64,000 nucleotides of DNA from assembly GCA_004194705.1 (NCBI GenBank), contig SADC01001357.1:248001-312000 (forward strand), read 5' to 3'. A model generated the notes under the pieces. The model made no database searches. It had not been told where the DNA came from and saw nothing but the letters and a program-made list of their open reading frames with translations. The translations under genes were made by a program, and so were the position numbers. Within the stretch, counting starts at the first letter, position 1. Every line of letters starts with the position of its first letter. This document shows positions 55,401 to 64,000 of this stretch, piece by piece. This DNA is from Ditylenchus dipsaci. Lineage: Eukaryota; Nematoda; Chromadorea; Rhabditida; Anguinidae.

Positions 55401-57770
55401 TTTGGTCTCAGAACCAATCGAAAAGTGGTCACTGAAATTTGCCGCAATTTGACTTGTCGCAATATAGTTTGCCGCAATTCGATTTGTCGCAATGTGATTT
55501 GCCGCATCTTATTTCTGCCCGTTTATGTGCCATTTGAAAAAAGAAAAGTAGGGCTAAGAAACTGTTTTTATAGAATTTCGAAATGACAAAAGTTCACTAT
55601 CTAAAAGCGCCTTCAAAGTTTGCCAAAAGACTTTTCGGACACCAGCTGCTACGCTCATGAGAGTAGAACCCGAATAATCCAAAAATATCGGTTTCAGTGG
55701 ATTTTCTTCCCGAATATCGGATAGATTCAAATTTGGTCATACGCTTTTCAAAATTATATATTTTCGTCAATAAACATTGAAAGTCTCTATGTTCTCAACG
55801 TTTCAAATTAGATTTACGTATATCGGGAACCGCGAATCCTCTTTTCAAGAATGGTTTTTTTCCTTGCGAACTTTTAGACAGATTTAGGGATAAATTTTGG
55901 CAAGAAGCTACAAAAATTAAGGCGAAAAAGTGTCAGACAAGATCGAAGTTTAGGGGGTGGAGACTTCGACTGTAATAGCAAATTTTTGAATTACAATAAT
56001 TTTATCAAGTGATTTTGTAGGTGCAAGACAATATCATCCCCATTTACTGGCAGGTAAACATCACATTGTCTTGCTTCTGTATAGCAGGATAAACTATATA
56101 TTAGCCTAATTACAAATAAATATTTTAGGTTCCCCAAATTGCAATAATGACTGCAGCAGAAATATTGTTTTCAATCACTGGCTATGAATTTGCATATTCT
56201 CAGGCAAGACCATCATTTTAAATTCCCAATTTATTTTCACTTTCTAGGCAGCCCCATCCATGAAGTCCATAGTGCAGGCTCTGTGGTTACTAACAGTTTC
56301 TGCTGGAGATGCTATTATTGTAGTCATAGCTCTAATGAAAATCCCCAACATGGCAGTTGCACTGGTCATGTATGCAGGTATGCTGGCTTACAATTTTACA
56401 AAAATCTTAACACGCCCAGGCCTAACTGTAAGATCAGCAGATTTTTGTGCAGAGTTTAACGTAGAATTTTAGTATGGAAGCCGTTTCTCAAAATATCAGG
56501 TTTTTTGGCACTCAAAACTCAATAAGCACAAGATAAAATGGCACTTTTTTTACCAAATTTCCTTTATTTTACAAAAATGTCTTTTCTCTTTGAATTTTTG
56601 AGTTGGGAGCCCTGATTAAGAGCATTTAGGCAAACATATCGACCATGCCAAACTTTTCTCAGAATTTTTAAAATACTTTTTTTGTAATTTTGAAAAGTCT
56701 ATAAAAATCTTTGTTACCTCATTTTTCATCCCAAATTTTCTTTTAATTTTGTTCGACACATTTTTTCGTCAAAATTCTTGTAATAGCGCGCTTTTGAAAA
56801 AACTATTGTTAGAAATTTCGACCCTAGTAGCGAATACCACCCCCCCCCTAACGATTTTCACTTTTTTACTTAAGTAAAAAGTACCCAAATTTATGTCCAG
56901 ACCCCGGAAAATGTGCGCAAACTCTTCATTAGTCACAACTTCCGTACGCTGGCCTACCCCCAAGCCTAAGGGCTAAGCCTAAACTTGTTGTTTGCAAGGG
57001 TAGTTACAGCAATTTTTAAAGGTCGGATGCTTGGGGGGGGGTATTCGCTACTAGCGCCGAAATTTCTAAAAGTGAGTTTTTTCTTTTAAGTGTTTGTAAG
57101 TCAATTTTATGACTCAGGAGTCCTGAGTCAGGACATGACTGTAGAATGGACAGCGCTTTCCAATATAAAACAACAAAATTTCACCGCTTCCTTTTATGGA
57201 TCGTGTATACGTCTTTAAAAAAAGTTGCTTAAGATTTTTTTTCTTATTTTGAGGTTCATTAGCCACATTTTTTAGTCATTTGCAGGATGGCTGTCTCCAG
57301 TATGAAAGAGCTGTGAATTCTGCGTAGAATAGTATGCTGTTTGTATATAAGAGTCAGAAAAATTGACTTACAAACACTTAAAGAAAAAAACACGCACCGA
57401 AAAACAAATTTCATATTTGACACTGTTAAATTTTGCACCAGAGTGTTTTACGGTCAAGATTTTCCATGTTAACCATTTATTTAAATTTGAAGGCATGATG
57501 TTAGCAGTAATGGCAGTATTTGCCTTGCTAGCAATCTTCTATTACGACTACAATTACTACACCGGAGATGAAACTGAGAGCCTTGAAAACTTTGAGTTGG
57601 ACGCAGGCGACTATGCAGTAGATGCTTCTAAAGATGCCCTTAATAAACGCTTGTCCTCTCCAGTGTCCGATTATGGAGGCACTAGTAGTAGTAGCAACGG
57701 AGGAGGAATCGAGAACACCGGCTATACAGGAGAACAGGAAGATAGACAATCTTGGAGAGAACACTTTTAA
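46490..57770 (+). CDS. SLC15-type proton-coupled oligopeptide transporter (PepT), 25 exons
   Basis: Plasma-membrane H+/di- and tripeptide symporter. Exons: 46490-46541, 46639-46742, 46795-46845, 46898-46943, 46997-47028, 47078-47141, 47588-47714, 47767-47919, 48276-48378, 48438-48579, 48633-48677, 49345-49475, 49535-49618, 49766-49806, 49861-49941, 49999-50130, 50610-50759, 50816-50916, 51835-51920, 52789-52874, 54309-54404, 56022-56053, 56129-56203, 56248-56377, 57493-57770 (about 808 aa). Signatures: SNEFCERFSYYGMR, GTGGIKPCVASFGGDQF, FFSVFYFSINAGS, MFWALYDQQGSSW, large extracellular loop, TGYEFAYSQAAPSMKS, then Asp/Ser/Gly-rich cytoplasmic tail. Five one-base deletions (near 46742, 47654, 49601, 49861, 56039) break conserved stretches. 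The 56204-56247 intron is GC-AG. ATG follows TTTTTAG by one base, suggesting trans-splicing. Exons 17-20 (extracellular loop) are placed by phase only. Confidence 0.92.
50964..51365. repeat. Tandem ~180-bp repeat in a transporter intron
   Basis: GGGTGTTGGCG followed by ATGAGTACTCA(T/C) and GGTCACAAGG recurs at about 50970, 51153 and 51331; two full units and part of a third. It lies in the intron after exon 18. Confidence 0.7.
51548..51704. mobile_element. MITE of the CCGTATT family, in a transporter intron
   Basis: Ends CCGTATGACCTCTATAAATC and mirror (ATTTTAAGAGGTTATATGG, then TA). It has the family core GACTAGGATGTCAGAGTTAA. Confidence 0.6.
52886..54152. mobile_element. Foldback element of the AATAAGGGCTGTATTGGGAG family, in a transporter intron
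   Basis: Long inverted arms: left 52886-53040 (GGCTAAAGTTCACAATGTG, CGATAGAAAACATG, CGACCCACAGGGGG) is mirrored at 53995-54152. The core 53495-53960 has the same plan as at 17465 and 19735, with a GC-rich hairpin at 53690-53760. It fills the intron between exons 20 and 21. Confidence 0.65.
54520..55655. mobile_element. Nested inverted-repeat element, in a transporter intron
   Basis: Arms 54520-54650 and 55525-55655 mirror each other (CTGGTGTCCGAAAA, GATAGTGAACTTTTGTCA). Inside are a pogo-like MITE at about 54900-55055 (TTCGAC then CTCTATAACGAAC, mirrored and ending GTCGACTG then TA) and the hAT-like MITE at 55228-55520. Confidence 0.55.
55228..55520. mobile_element. 293-bp hAT-like MITE with AATTGCGGCAA arrays
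   Basis: Ends GGGCAG and CTGCCC. Three copies of AATTGCGGCAA lie at the left and four of TTGCCGCAATT type at the right. It is flanked by an exact 8-bp duplication GTTTATGT (55220-55227 and 55521-55528). No coding sequence. Confidence 0.8.
56818..57058. mobile_element. 240-bp MITE, CGCTAGTAGCGAATA family, copy 2
   Basis: Almost identical to 5878-6117, including AACTTCCGTACGCTGGCC and AGCCTAAGGGCTAAGCC. It lies in the last intron of the transporter gene. Confidence 0.75.
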
Positions 57771-57789
57771 ATAGAGTAGAAATAAGATA

Positions 57790-57795
57790 AATAAA
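57790..57795 (+). terminator. Poly(A) signal of the peptide transporter gene
   Basis: AATAAA, 20 nt past the TAA stop at 57768-57770. Confidence 0.55.
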
Positions 57796-57799
57796 TTTT

Positions 57800-59225
57800 G
57801 TGGTTATTGTTGCTGATATTATAAAAATTGTAAAACGGTGATTTTTTTGTTGCAAAACGGCAATTTACGGTTCAATTACCAACGCGTACAAAATATATGC
57901 CACTTTTTGCGTGCGCTGAGACTAGGAATAGTTTTTAACAGCTCTCGCAAGATTCTGTCATCCAAATAACAAATTGAGCATTTTGCTGCTTGCTATATAC
58001 GGGCTTTCGAACGCAAGGCTTTTTTTTGTGGTCGTGCGAAACATCGATGATTGGAAAAAAAGTTATGGCCAAAAAAATGTGAGAGGAATAGTTAGATCAT
58101 AGCTGATTTCTTTTCGATGTGGGGCAACGTCAAAATAGACGTTTCACGTTGCACAATGTCGAAAAAAAGAATCGGTCCCATTTTTTGTCTTGGACCTCCC
58201 TTTGTTTTTTTTTTCGAATTTTCTTAATTTTTTTGTGTGTTAGTTGGTTTTTAAAAAATACGACCTTTCAAAAATTGCTGTAACTATCCTTTCGAGCAAC
58301 AAATTTAGGCTTAGCCCTTAGGCTTGGGGTAGGCCAGCGTACGGAAGTTGTGACTAATAAATAGTTTTCGCACTTGTTCTGGGGTCTGGGACATATATTC
58401 GGGTAGTCTTTACTCAAGCTTTAGAAGTAAAAATTTTGGGTCAGTTTTTTGATCAGATGCGCAAGATTTACGAATAGTTATTTGCTTGAATGCGTTATTC
58501 GTCATTTTCACTATGCCGAAATCATAATGAGTTTCAAACACGCTAAGAATAATACTTTCTGTGAAAAATATTGCAGAGGAGTTGGTAAAAAAACAATTGC
58601 GTTCAAAAATGGCTTAGAAAAATTATTTGAATTGTTTTCCATTTTTGCACCGGTTTTTGTGACTCACCCTGTACAAAATCAAGTAAAACAAGTTATTTTC
58701 CTGTATATTTATCTTCTCCTCGTATTTTCTTCCGGAGCTCTACTTTGGCTGGTCAAGTTATTCTTGATAAGCAAATCACAAAATAGTTCATATTCAAAAA
58801 AAATTTTTAATGAACAAATTTTTCATCAATTTCTTCGTCTTTTTCTAAGCTTCTAAGCTCAATTAAAGTCGCCACATTTTCTGCTCTTCTTTGGCTTTTT
58901 TTAACATTTAAAGTCTTTCTGGCTTAAAGTAACTGATAAGGTCATTTATCAATGGTTTAAGCATTTAAAATCTTAAAAAGTGTCTACACAACTCACTCAC
59001 ATGAAATGAGCATGTCACAAGCAATAATACAGTGGCTTTTCGATATAAAAGAAAACACTGATGCTGTTGCAAGCATTGTTCGTTTGGCTGGTCAAGTTAC
59101 TGGTCACTTGCGAACTAGCCTTCATTAAAGTATTAATTTATTAACACAAAAATTGCACACGAATGTCAAAACATTAAGTTACATTAGGATAAAATAAAAT
59201 TTCTTGCTGTTATATCGGATCGATT
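57800..59225. other. Intergenic, with a MITE fragment
   Basis: No gene recognised. 58262-58420 is a reverse fragment of the CGCTAGTAGCGAATA MITE (GGCCAGCGTACGGAAGTT). A plus-strand frame at 58449-58856 matches nothing known to me. Confidence 0.4.
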
Positions 59226-59320
59226 GTCCAGAGGAAAATGGTGGTGGCTGGAATCGAACCATTCTTGTGAATGGCCGGGCCAACGTGCTGTCATTACACT
59301 ACGCCTCCACCCTCTGGACA
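59226..59320 (-). repeat. tRNA-like hairpin unit with a perfect B box
   Basis: Read on the minus strand: TGTCCAGAGG, then GGCGTAGTGTAATGACAGC (A-box-like and D-arm-like), then GGTTCGATTCC (perfect B box), then a 3' stretch CCACCACC that can pair with GGTGG, then CCTCTGGACA, the mirror of the start. The anticodon and T arms do not fold well, so it is more likely a decayed tRNA or SINE piece than a working tRNA. It sits 100 bp downstream of the chemoreceptor stop. Confidence 0.4.
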
Positions 59321-59420
59321 TTTCCTGGGGAAGGACTAAGACAAGGAGACACACCACTTGCAAAAACACTCAAAATAATATTGAAACTGTTGTAGAAGTT
59401 GTGTCCATGCTATGTTCTTT

Positions 59421-61299
59421 TTAATTATTTCTGCTTATTCTATCAGTATTGTTGAGTGTTTGACTAAATAATACGGTGGAATTTGTTACTTTTCTTCCTG
59501 TGAACGTCTGTCTATATGGTTTGACGACAATAATAGTGATTAATGGATTTAAGACTGGAATCCAGTGCCCAAGTGCTGTAATATACACTGATGGGTCAAC
59601 TTCCTGACTGCCTTTGCCACTAAATATCGAACCGATCGAGCCATAAATACCAATGCAACCTGCTACTAAAGGAAGTATTGCCTAAAAATTAAGAAATAAT
59701 CTTTTCTTTGCAGAACAACTTATAATTTGTTTAAAGTCATTTTTGTTGTTGTTCTTAGGCACAGAGATGGCTTACGTACCTTAAAATAGACTCAACATGT
59801 TTTGCTTACCATTTTGTAATTCAGAAAACCTGTTCGAGTCTATCCTAAGCAATGCTGGTCTACCCTAAGCCTAAGAAAAAAAAACAAAAAAAAATACGTT
59901 TAACCGAAAGTAAGAAATTCACTATAAAATGTGTGAAGCACCTGTAAAATTAACGTCAAAGTCATCTGTGAATCATATTCTGCTTTCTTGGTCTTTTTAT
60001 GCTTCTTTATTAAACTTCTGATTTTAAATCCGCAGACGAATATAAAAATATAGCACATAATACAAAAAACTATCATATATGCAGAGCTTAAAAGATGTAT
60101 AGGGGAAGTCTTAAAAAAATCTGTATAGGATATAAAAAAATTAACTTTTTATTATTTGTTAAATAAGTGTTGTCGAATAAAAGCTTTTATTTGGTAACAG
60201 TATAGAATCCGCCCTGTTTTATGGCTTAGAATCTAAGTTCTCTGAAAAAATTTAAAAAACCATCTCAGACCAAACCTTATTTTATCAAGCTTTGCACAAA
60301 GGTACACTTACAGGTGTTTCCATACAAGTTAAATGAATGCCGTCAATATTGATTATTTGCTCTATTTCAGCACTGAATGCAAATAAATCTATCGTATTTA
60401 AATAGCAACTTGAACAAGTCAAAACTGCCAAAATCAAGGTCAACAACCCGGCTGCTCCAAGCATACAAAAATATTTAGTTACTGACACATTTATATTTCT
60501 AAAAAGAATATTTGGTGCTTGTGTCATACAGTCTTTTGTCCGCAACTCGATTTTAACAAAACGATACATCAACTATCAATCGCATTATAAATTTTATGTT
60601 GTTGAACCGGTTAGGTTTATTGATAAACCGGTTGATTACGCCGGTTTATTGGCAAAACTGATATCATATGACCACCGATATCCCCTCCCCTCTCATCGAT
60701 CTGAACACCCTCGACCACAATAATTTTGACTTAGGTTTAGGCTCAGAGTCTAGCCATTACTAACAAGCACTTTCGTAAAACATTTTTCTTTGAAAAATTT
60801 GCTTTTAGACTATTGAAAAATTATTGAGCTAAGATATGATAGTAGCTTCTTTCGAGGGGAAGGTATACGGCAGTAGCGTCCAAGAGTTGATTATTTAAAC
60901 AATTTTATTATACCTGCATATAAATAAGTATCTGTACAAAAATTGAACAGCATTAGAAGACATTGATATGTAGTAAATGAAAAGAAATATTAGAAAAAAT
61001 AAAATGTCAAACGGTGGGCTAATGGCTCGGATTAGCCCACTTTGGTAAAAATCAAGTAGCTGTCTATAAATAGAAATACCTAAAACTTAAAATGAATTTT
61101 TTAATAAAATAAAATAATCTACCGGCTGAATGAGTGCGCCAACAGAAGCAAGACATAAGTCTATTATACATGTTTGTAAAATAATTAGACTATATTGTTT
61201 CATTTCCTTTGTAGATTTCTTCGATATTAGCCACATTAGAAGAATATTTAAGAAAAAAGATAGAGAAAAACATAAGTAAGCGTTAAATTCATGCACAAG
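59421..61299 (-). CDS. Nematode-type serpentine chemoreceptor (Srd/Str-like 7TM GPCR)
   Basis: Likely sensory G-protein-coupled receptor. Exons (minus): about 61299-61123 (5' end uncertain), 60914-61059, 60312-60498, 59942-60109, 59421-59681; phases agree and about 310 codons are covered. Landmarks: LNILLMWLISKKST then QYSLIILQTCIIDL (TM1-TM2), NAVQFLYRYLFIC (end of TM3 with the YRY motif), TM4 GLLTLILAVL, TM5 AYMIVFCIMCYIFIFVCG, DSQMTLTLILQAILPL (TM6), and ALGHWIPVLNPLITI then VVKPYR (TM7 and tail). NPLIT with KPYR is typical of nematode Srd receptors. The start codon was not found: the first exon opens with GTG after an AG, so a short upstream exon is likely. An alternative is a related Str or Srh subfamily. 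Confidence 0.8.
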
Positions 61300-62340
61300 A
61301 CTTACAGCTTAACAAAAAAAATTAGCAAAGTACTGTGCAACCTCTAAAAACTTCGTAACCTCTGCATGCCAGTTTGATATTTAAAAAGGAATAAGAGCTG
61401 TATAGGGAGACTAATGGAATAATAAGGGCCACTAACAAAAAATGTTGACCAAATACTTTTTTGAAAACCGGCCCTACTGCATGAAAAAAACTCTGGTAAA
61501 AAGGGTAGAAACGAGCGCACAAACTCACTTGGGGCATGAATCCTAGCAAGACTCTTTTTGCGCCTAAGTGAGATTCGGCGAAAATGAGATTTGGCAAAAC
61601 GATAGTTGATTGCCTAGCTCAAAAACGCACGAAAACATTTTCCAATGTTTCGGCTGCTAAACCAAGCGCAGAATCTGCTTAGCTACTTTGTTTAGGGACA
61701 AATACCGGCTTGCCAAAAATCTTTTTGCCAAATCTCGGTTTATCAAATACCGTTTTGGGAAAACTCGTTTTTTGCGAGCCTAGTTTTTGTCAAATCTTCA
61801 CTACCCCTTTTTGCCACCGCTCATGTCTAAAAACATAGTAAAACAGTCAAAAATAGCAATCATTTTTTAGAGTTTTTAATTTTCAAATTAAGTGCAAGCC
61901 CGAGCTACAGCGATACTGTAAATATAATCCTTGATCAATGTGTCGAAATAAACTTTATAAAAAAAGTCGTACTTGTTTTGGGATTCGAAATCTTTTTTAT
62001 TATTGAGGTTTTACGTAGAATTTTTTTCAGTGCGAGATTTCACATAGAATTTTTTTTCGGTGCTCAAAAATCGATAAGCACTGGATAAAATGATATTCTT
62101 TGACTAAAAATAACTAATTAGTATTTTTTAGGGAAAATGTACTTTTTTCGAAATTTTAAGTTCGCAACTATGCCCTTAACAGTTATTTAAAAGTGTGAAG
62201 GCTTTAGTTTTAATTCTCATAAAGTTTGAAAAATGGTTGAAAACAAAAGGTGAATATCTTTTATCTGCCTGCACCCATTTTTTGTGTCAGCCGAAAATAT
62301 TATAAAACTTTTACACTAATATTAAAAAAAAATTTATTCT
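61300..62340. other. Intergenic with repeat fragments
   Basis: 61380-61500 is a fragment of the AATAAGGGCTGTATTGGGAG foldback family (GGAATAAGAGCTGTATAGGGAG). 61560-61800 has repeated TTTGCCAAATCTC/GAGATTTGGCAAA motifs in both orientations, like an element end array. No gene is recognised; the first exon of the chemoreceptor may lie here. Confidence 0.4.
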
Positions 62341-62349
62341 AAATTGCAT

Positions 62350-62585
62350 ACTTTCCGGCGCCACCGCTGGCGTCCTAGGCGCTGGTGCCGGGCGCCAGGC
62401 GCTCAAGGTCGTCGCCGGCGCCGAATTCGTCACAATACTTGTATCAGCGCTTTTTTTTCGAAATTTTTGAAAAATGTTTTAAAATTTTTCTCAAAATTTT
62501 CTTAAATTTCTTAAAATTTTCGCGAAATTTCAAAATAGCAACCCACGACGCCGGCGCCGCATGCGCCGCCGGCGTCGTGGGTTCT
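62350..62585. repeat. Pair of GC-rich palindromic blocks
   Basis: 62355-62425 contains GGCGCCACCGCTGGCGTC and GCCGGCGCCG. 62541-62583 is a near-perfect palindrome, AACCCACGACGCCGGCG mirrored as CGCCGGCGTCGTGGGTT. They stand out in an otherwise very AT-rich sequence and may be a small foldback element. Confidence 0.6.
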
Positions 62586-62589
62586 AACT

Positions 62590-63605
62590 TGTTTGCTTTC
62601 AGTTGGCCTAAAAGCAACACCTGTGAGCTCTGTTTAAAATCAAAACAAAGATTTTACTTGAACAGTAAAAATGCACAAATATGATTTTGAAACAGAGGGA
62701 AATGACTAGAGGTTATTAAATGGCAAAAATGTACCTGAGTTTTCATAAATTTTTATTGAGTAAATTAAATCACAATTAATTAATGTTTCCTAACAGTGCA
62801 GTTTCATACTATTTATGCAATATATTTAGTTATTATATTAGCCTTATAAAATAATGTAATTACTGAGCACTCTTTTGATAAGAATCTAAAAAACTTAAAT
62901 ATTAGGTTGATGCATAATTTTCGAGCCCATTTCTGATCTGGCCAGAACACACCTATATTGAATCAATATAAAATAATTAACATACCATTCGAAAGCCCAG
63001 ATTATTGCCTACCAAAGGCGGGGTCAACAATGTTTCATACATATTGTTGACCCGGCGTTCTATATTTCATACATTAGACATAGAGATATGGCTATTTTAA
63101 AAATGCACTATTTAGTGTTAAAAGTGATACAAAAATACAATTATCGATTCGAAACATCGCTCAAAATTAAACAAAATCTTATCACTTCGTCGTAGCGTAG
63201 CTACAGAACTACAAAATTCATGTTCCAGAATTTATTTAAAAAATCTGTGTATTAAGATATGGCATTTTAGAAAAAAATTATTTCTTGAAATAATGACCAA
63301 AGTTGGGAAAAAATTTGGAAAAACTTAGATCGTGGTCATTATTTTATAGGATTCTTTGACTTCTATAAATTCTACAACATGAGTTTTGTAGCTTTTCAGA
63401 AGCGCTAAACATAGGAAGAAAAAAATGAAAGAACTACCAGAATATGGCAATTATTTTGAAACTAAATACGGCAACCTATAATCATGAAATCGTGACTAAA
63501 TGTACAAATTTAATCTATAAGTCGTAACACAATTTCCCATAATTTTTTTTCTGCTCGTGAAACCATCCGTTCTGACACCGGATTCGTGGCTTGGCTTCGT
63601 GGTGC
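62590..63605. other. AT-rich, nothing recognised
   Basis: No exons or paired repeats apart from one hairpin at 63021-63053 (GGGTCAACAATG mirrored as TATTGTTGACCC). Confidence 0.45.
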
Positions 63606-63611
63606 GCAAAA

Positions 63612-64000
63612 CAGATAAATTTATCTGAACCGTTAAATTTATCTGCCAGATAAAATTTTATCGGTCAGATAAAATTCGATGTTTAAATGAAAATTATCAA
63701 GAAAATAAAAAATGGGTTCCACACTTGCAAATCTATAGAAATTTTTAAGAATGATAGTGATAAAATAGCTGATGTGTTTTCAAATTTTTCAGCCAGGATT
63801 TCTGACGAAACCCATCAAATATTTCAGTCACTATTATTCTTGGAAATTTCCATAGATTTGCAATTGTGAAACCATTTTTTAATTTGCTAATGATTTTTAT
63901 TTAAAAATCAAATTTTATCTGACCGATAAAATTTTATCTATCAGATAAAATTTTGTCTGGCAGATAAATTCTATCAGATAAATTTATCGGTTCAGATAAA
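63612..64000. mobile_element. Foldback element with ATTTTATCTG arrays, cut by the window end
   Basis: Left side CAGATAAATTTATCTGAACC and repeated ATTTTATC(T/G)G(C/T)CAGATAAAA; the right side (63905-64000) mirrors it. The interior is a second hairpin with arms at about 63700-63760 and 63815-63880 (ATAGAAATTTTTAAGAAT and its mirror). The right end probably lies just past the window. Confidence 0.65.

Noticed and set aside
59239..59310. A functional tRNA gene
   Set aside because: The acceptor stem has mismatches, and the anticodon and T arms do not pair; only the promoter boxes are good.
62385..62684. 99-residue plus-strand open frame
   Set aside because: It spans the two GC-rich palindromes and has low-complexity composition without protein signatures.

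Overview
The window is eukaryotic, AT-rich (I judge about a third G+C by eye), intron-rich and crowded with transposable elements. I read it as a nematode. The evidence is a chemoreceptor of the serpentine Srd/Str type at 59.4-61.3 kb, a Rab37-like GTPase and an S23 protein that resemble nematode versions, and 3' splice-like signals 0-4 bases upstream of several ATGs, as expected for spliced-leader trans-splicing. No species is assigned. Most genes are visible only after splicing many short exons, so single open reading frames are misleading here.

Layout: 0-6.6 kb is repeats: a SINE-like pair around tandem repeats, an hAT-like element split by a second element, and a piggyBac-like MITE. 6.9-14.8 kb (minus) holds a rab-37-like gene with 20-, 21- and 26-nt exons and a 2-kb Tc1/mariner-type element in one intron. 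13.4-20.4 kb is nested foldback elements, including an hAT-like element with an exact 8-bp target duplication. 21.1-22.6 kb (minus) is ribosomal protein S9. 23.2-23.6 kb is a stray copy of one rab-37 exon with its flanking introns. 24.34-33.20 kb is one TTAA-flanked inverted-repeat element that encloses a complete intron-containing ribosomal protein S23 gene. Its left arm has been invaded by two other transposons: one with a Kolobok-like transposase, and one encoding an unassigned protein flanked by a 4-bp duplication. 33.9-34.9 kb (plus) is a Josephin deubiquitinase, 39.7-44.1 kb (plus) a meteorin-family secreted protein, 46.5-57.8 kb (plus) a 25-exon SLC15 peptide transporter, and 59.4-61.3 kb (minus) the chemoreceptor. 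The last 3 kb is repeats.

Two patterns cut across the genes. Nine single-base deletions, mostly in short runs of one base, break otherwise well conserved exons of four genes, and no insertions were seen. That points to residual consensus errors rather than pseudogenes. Three short introns (44, 48 and 54 nt) begin with GC instead of GT. The genes do not form an obvious pathway or operon; they are separate housekeeping and membrane or secreted functions in a repeat-rich region.
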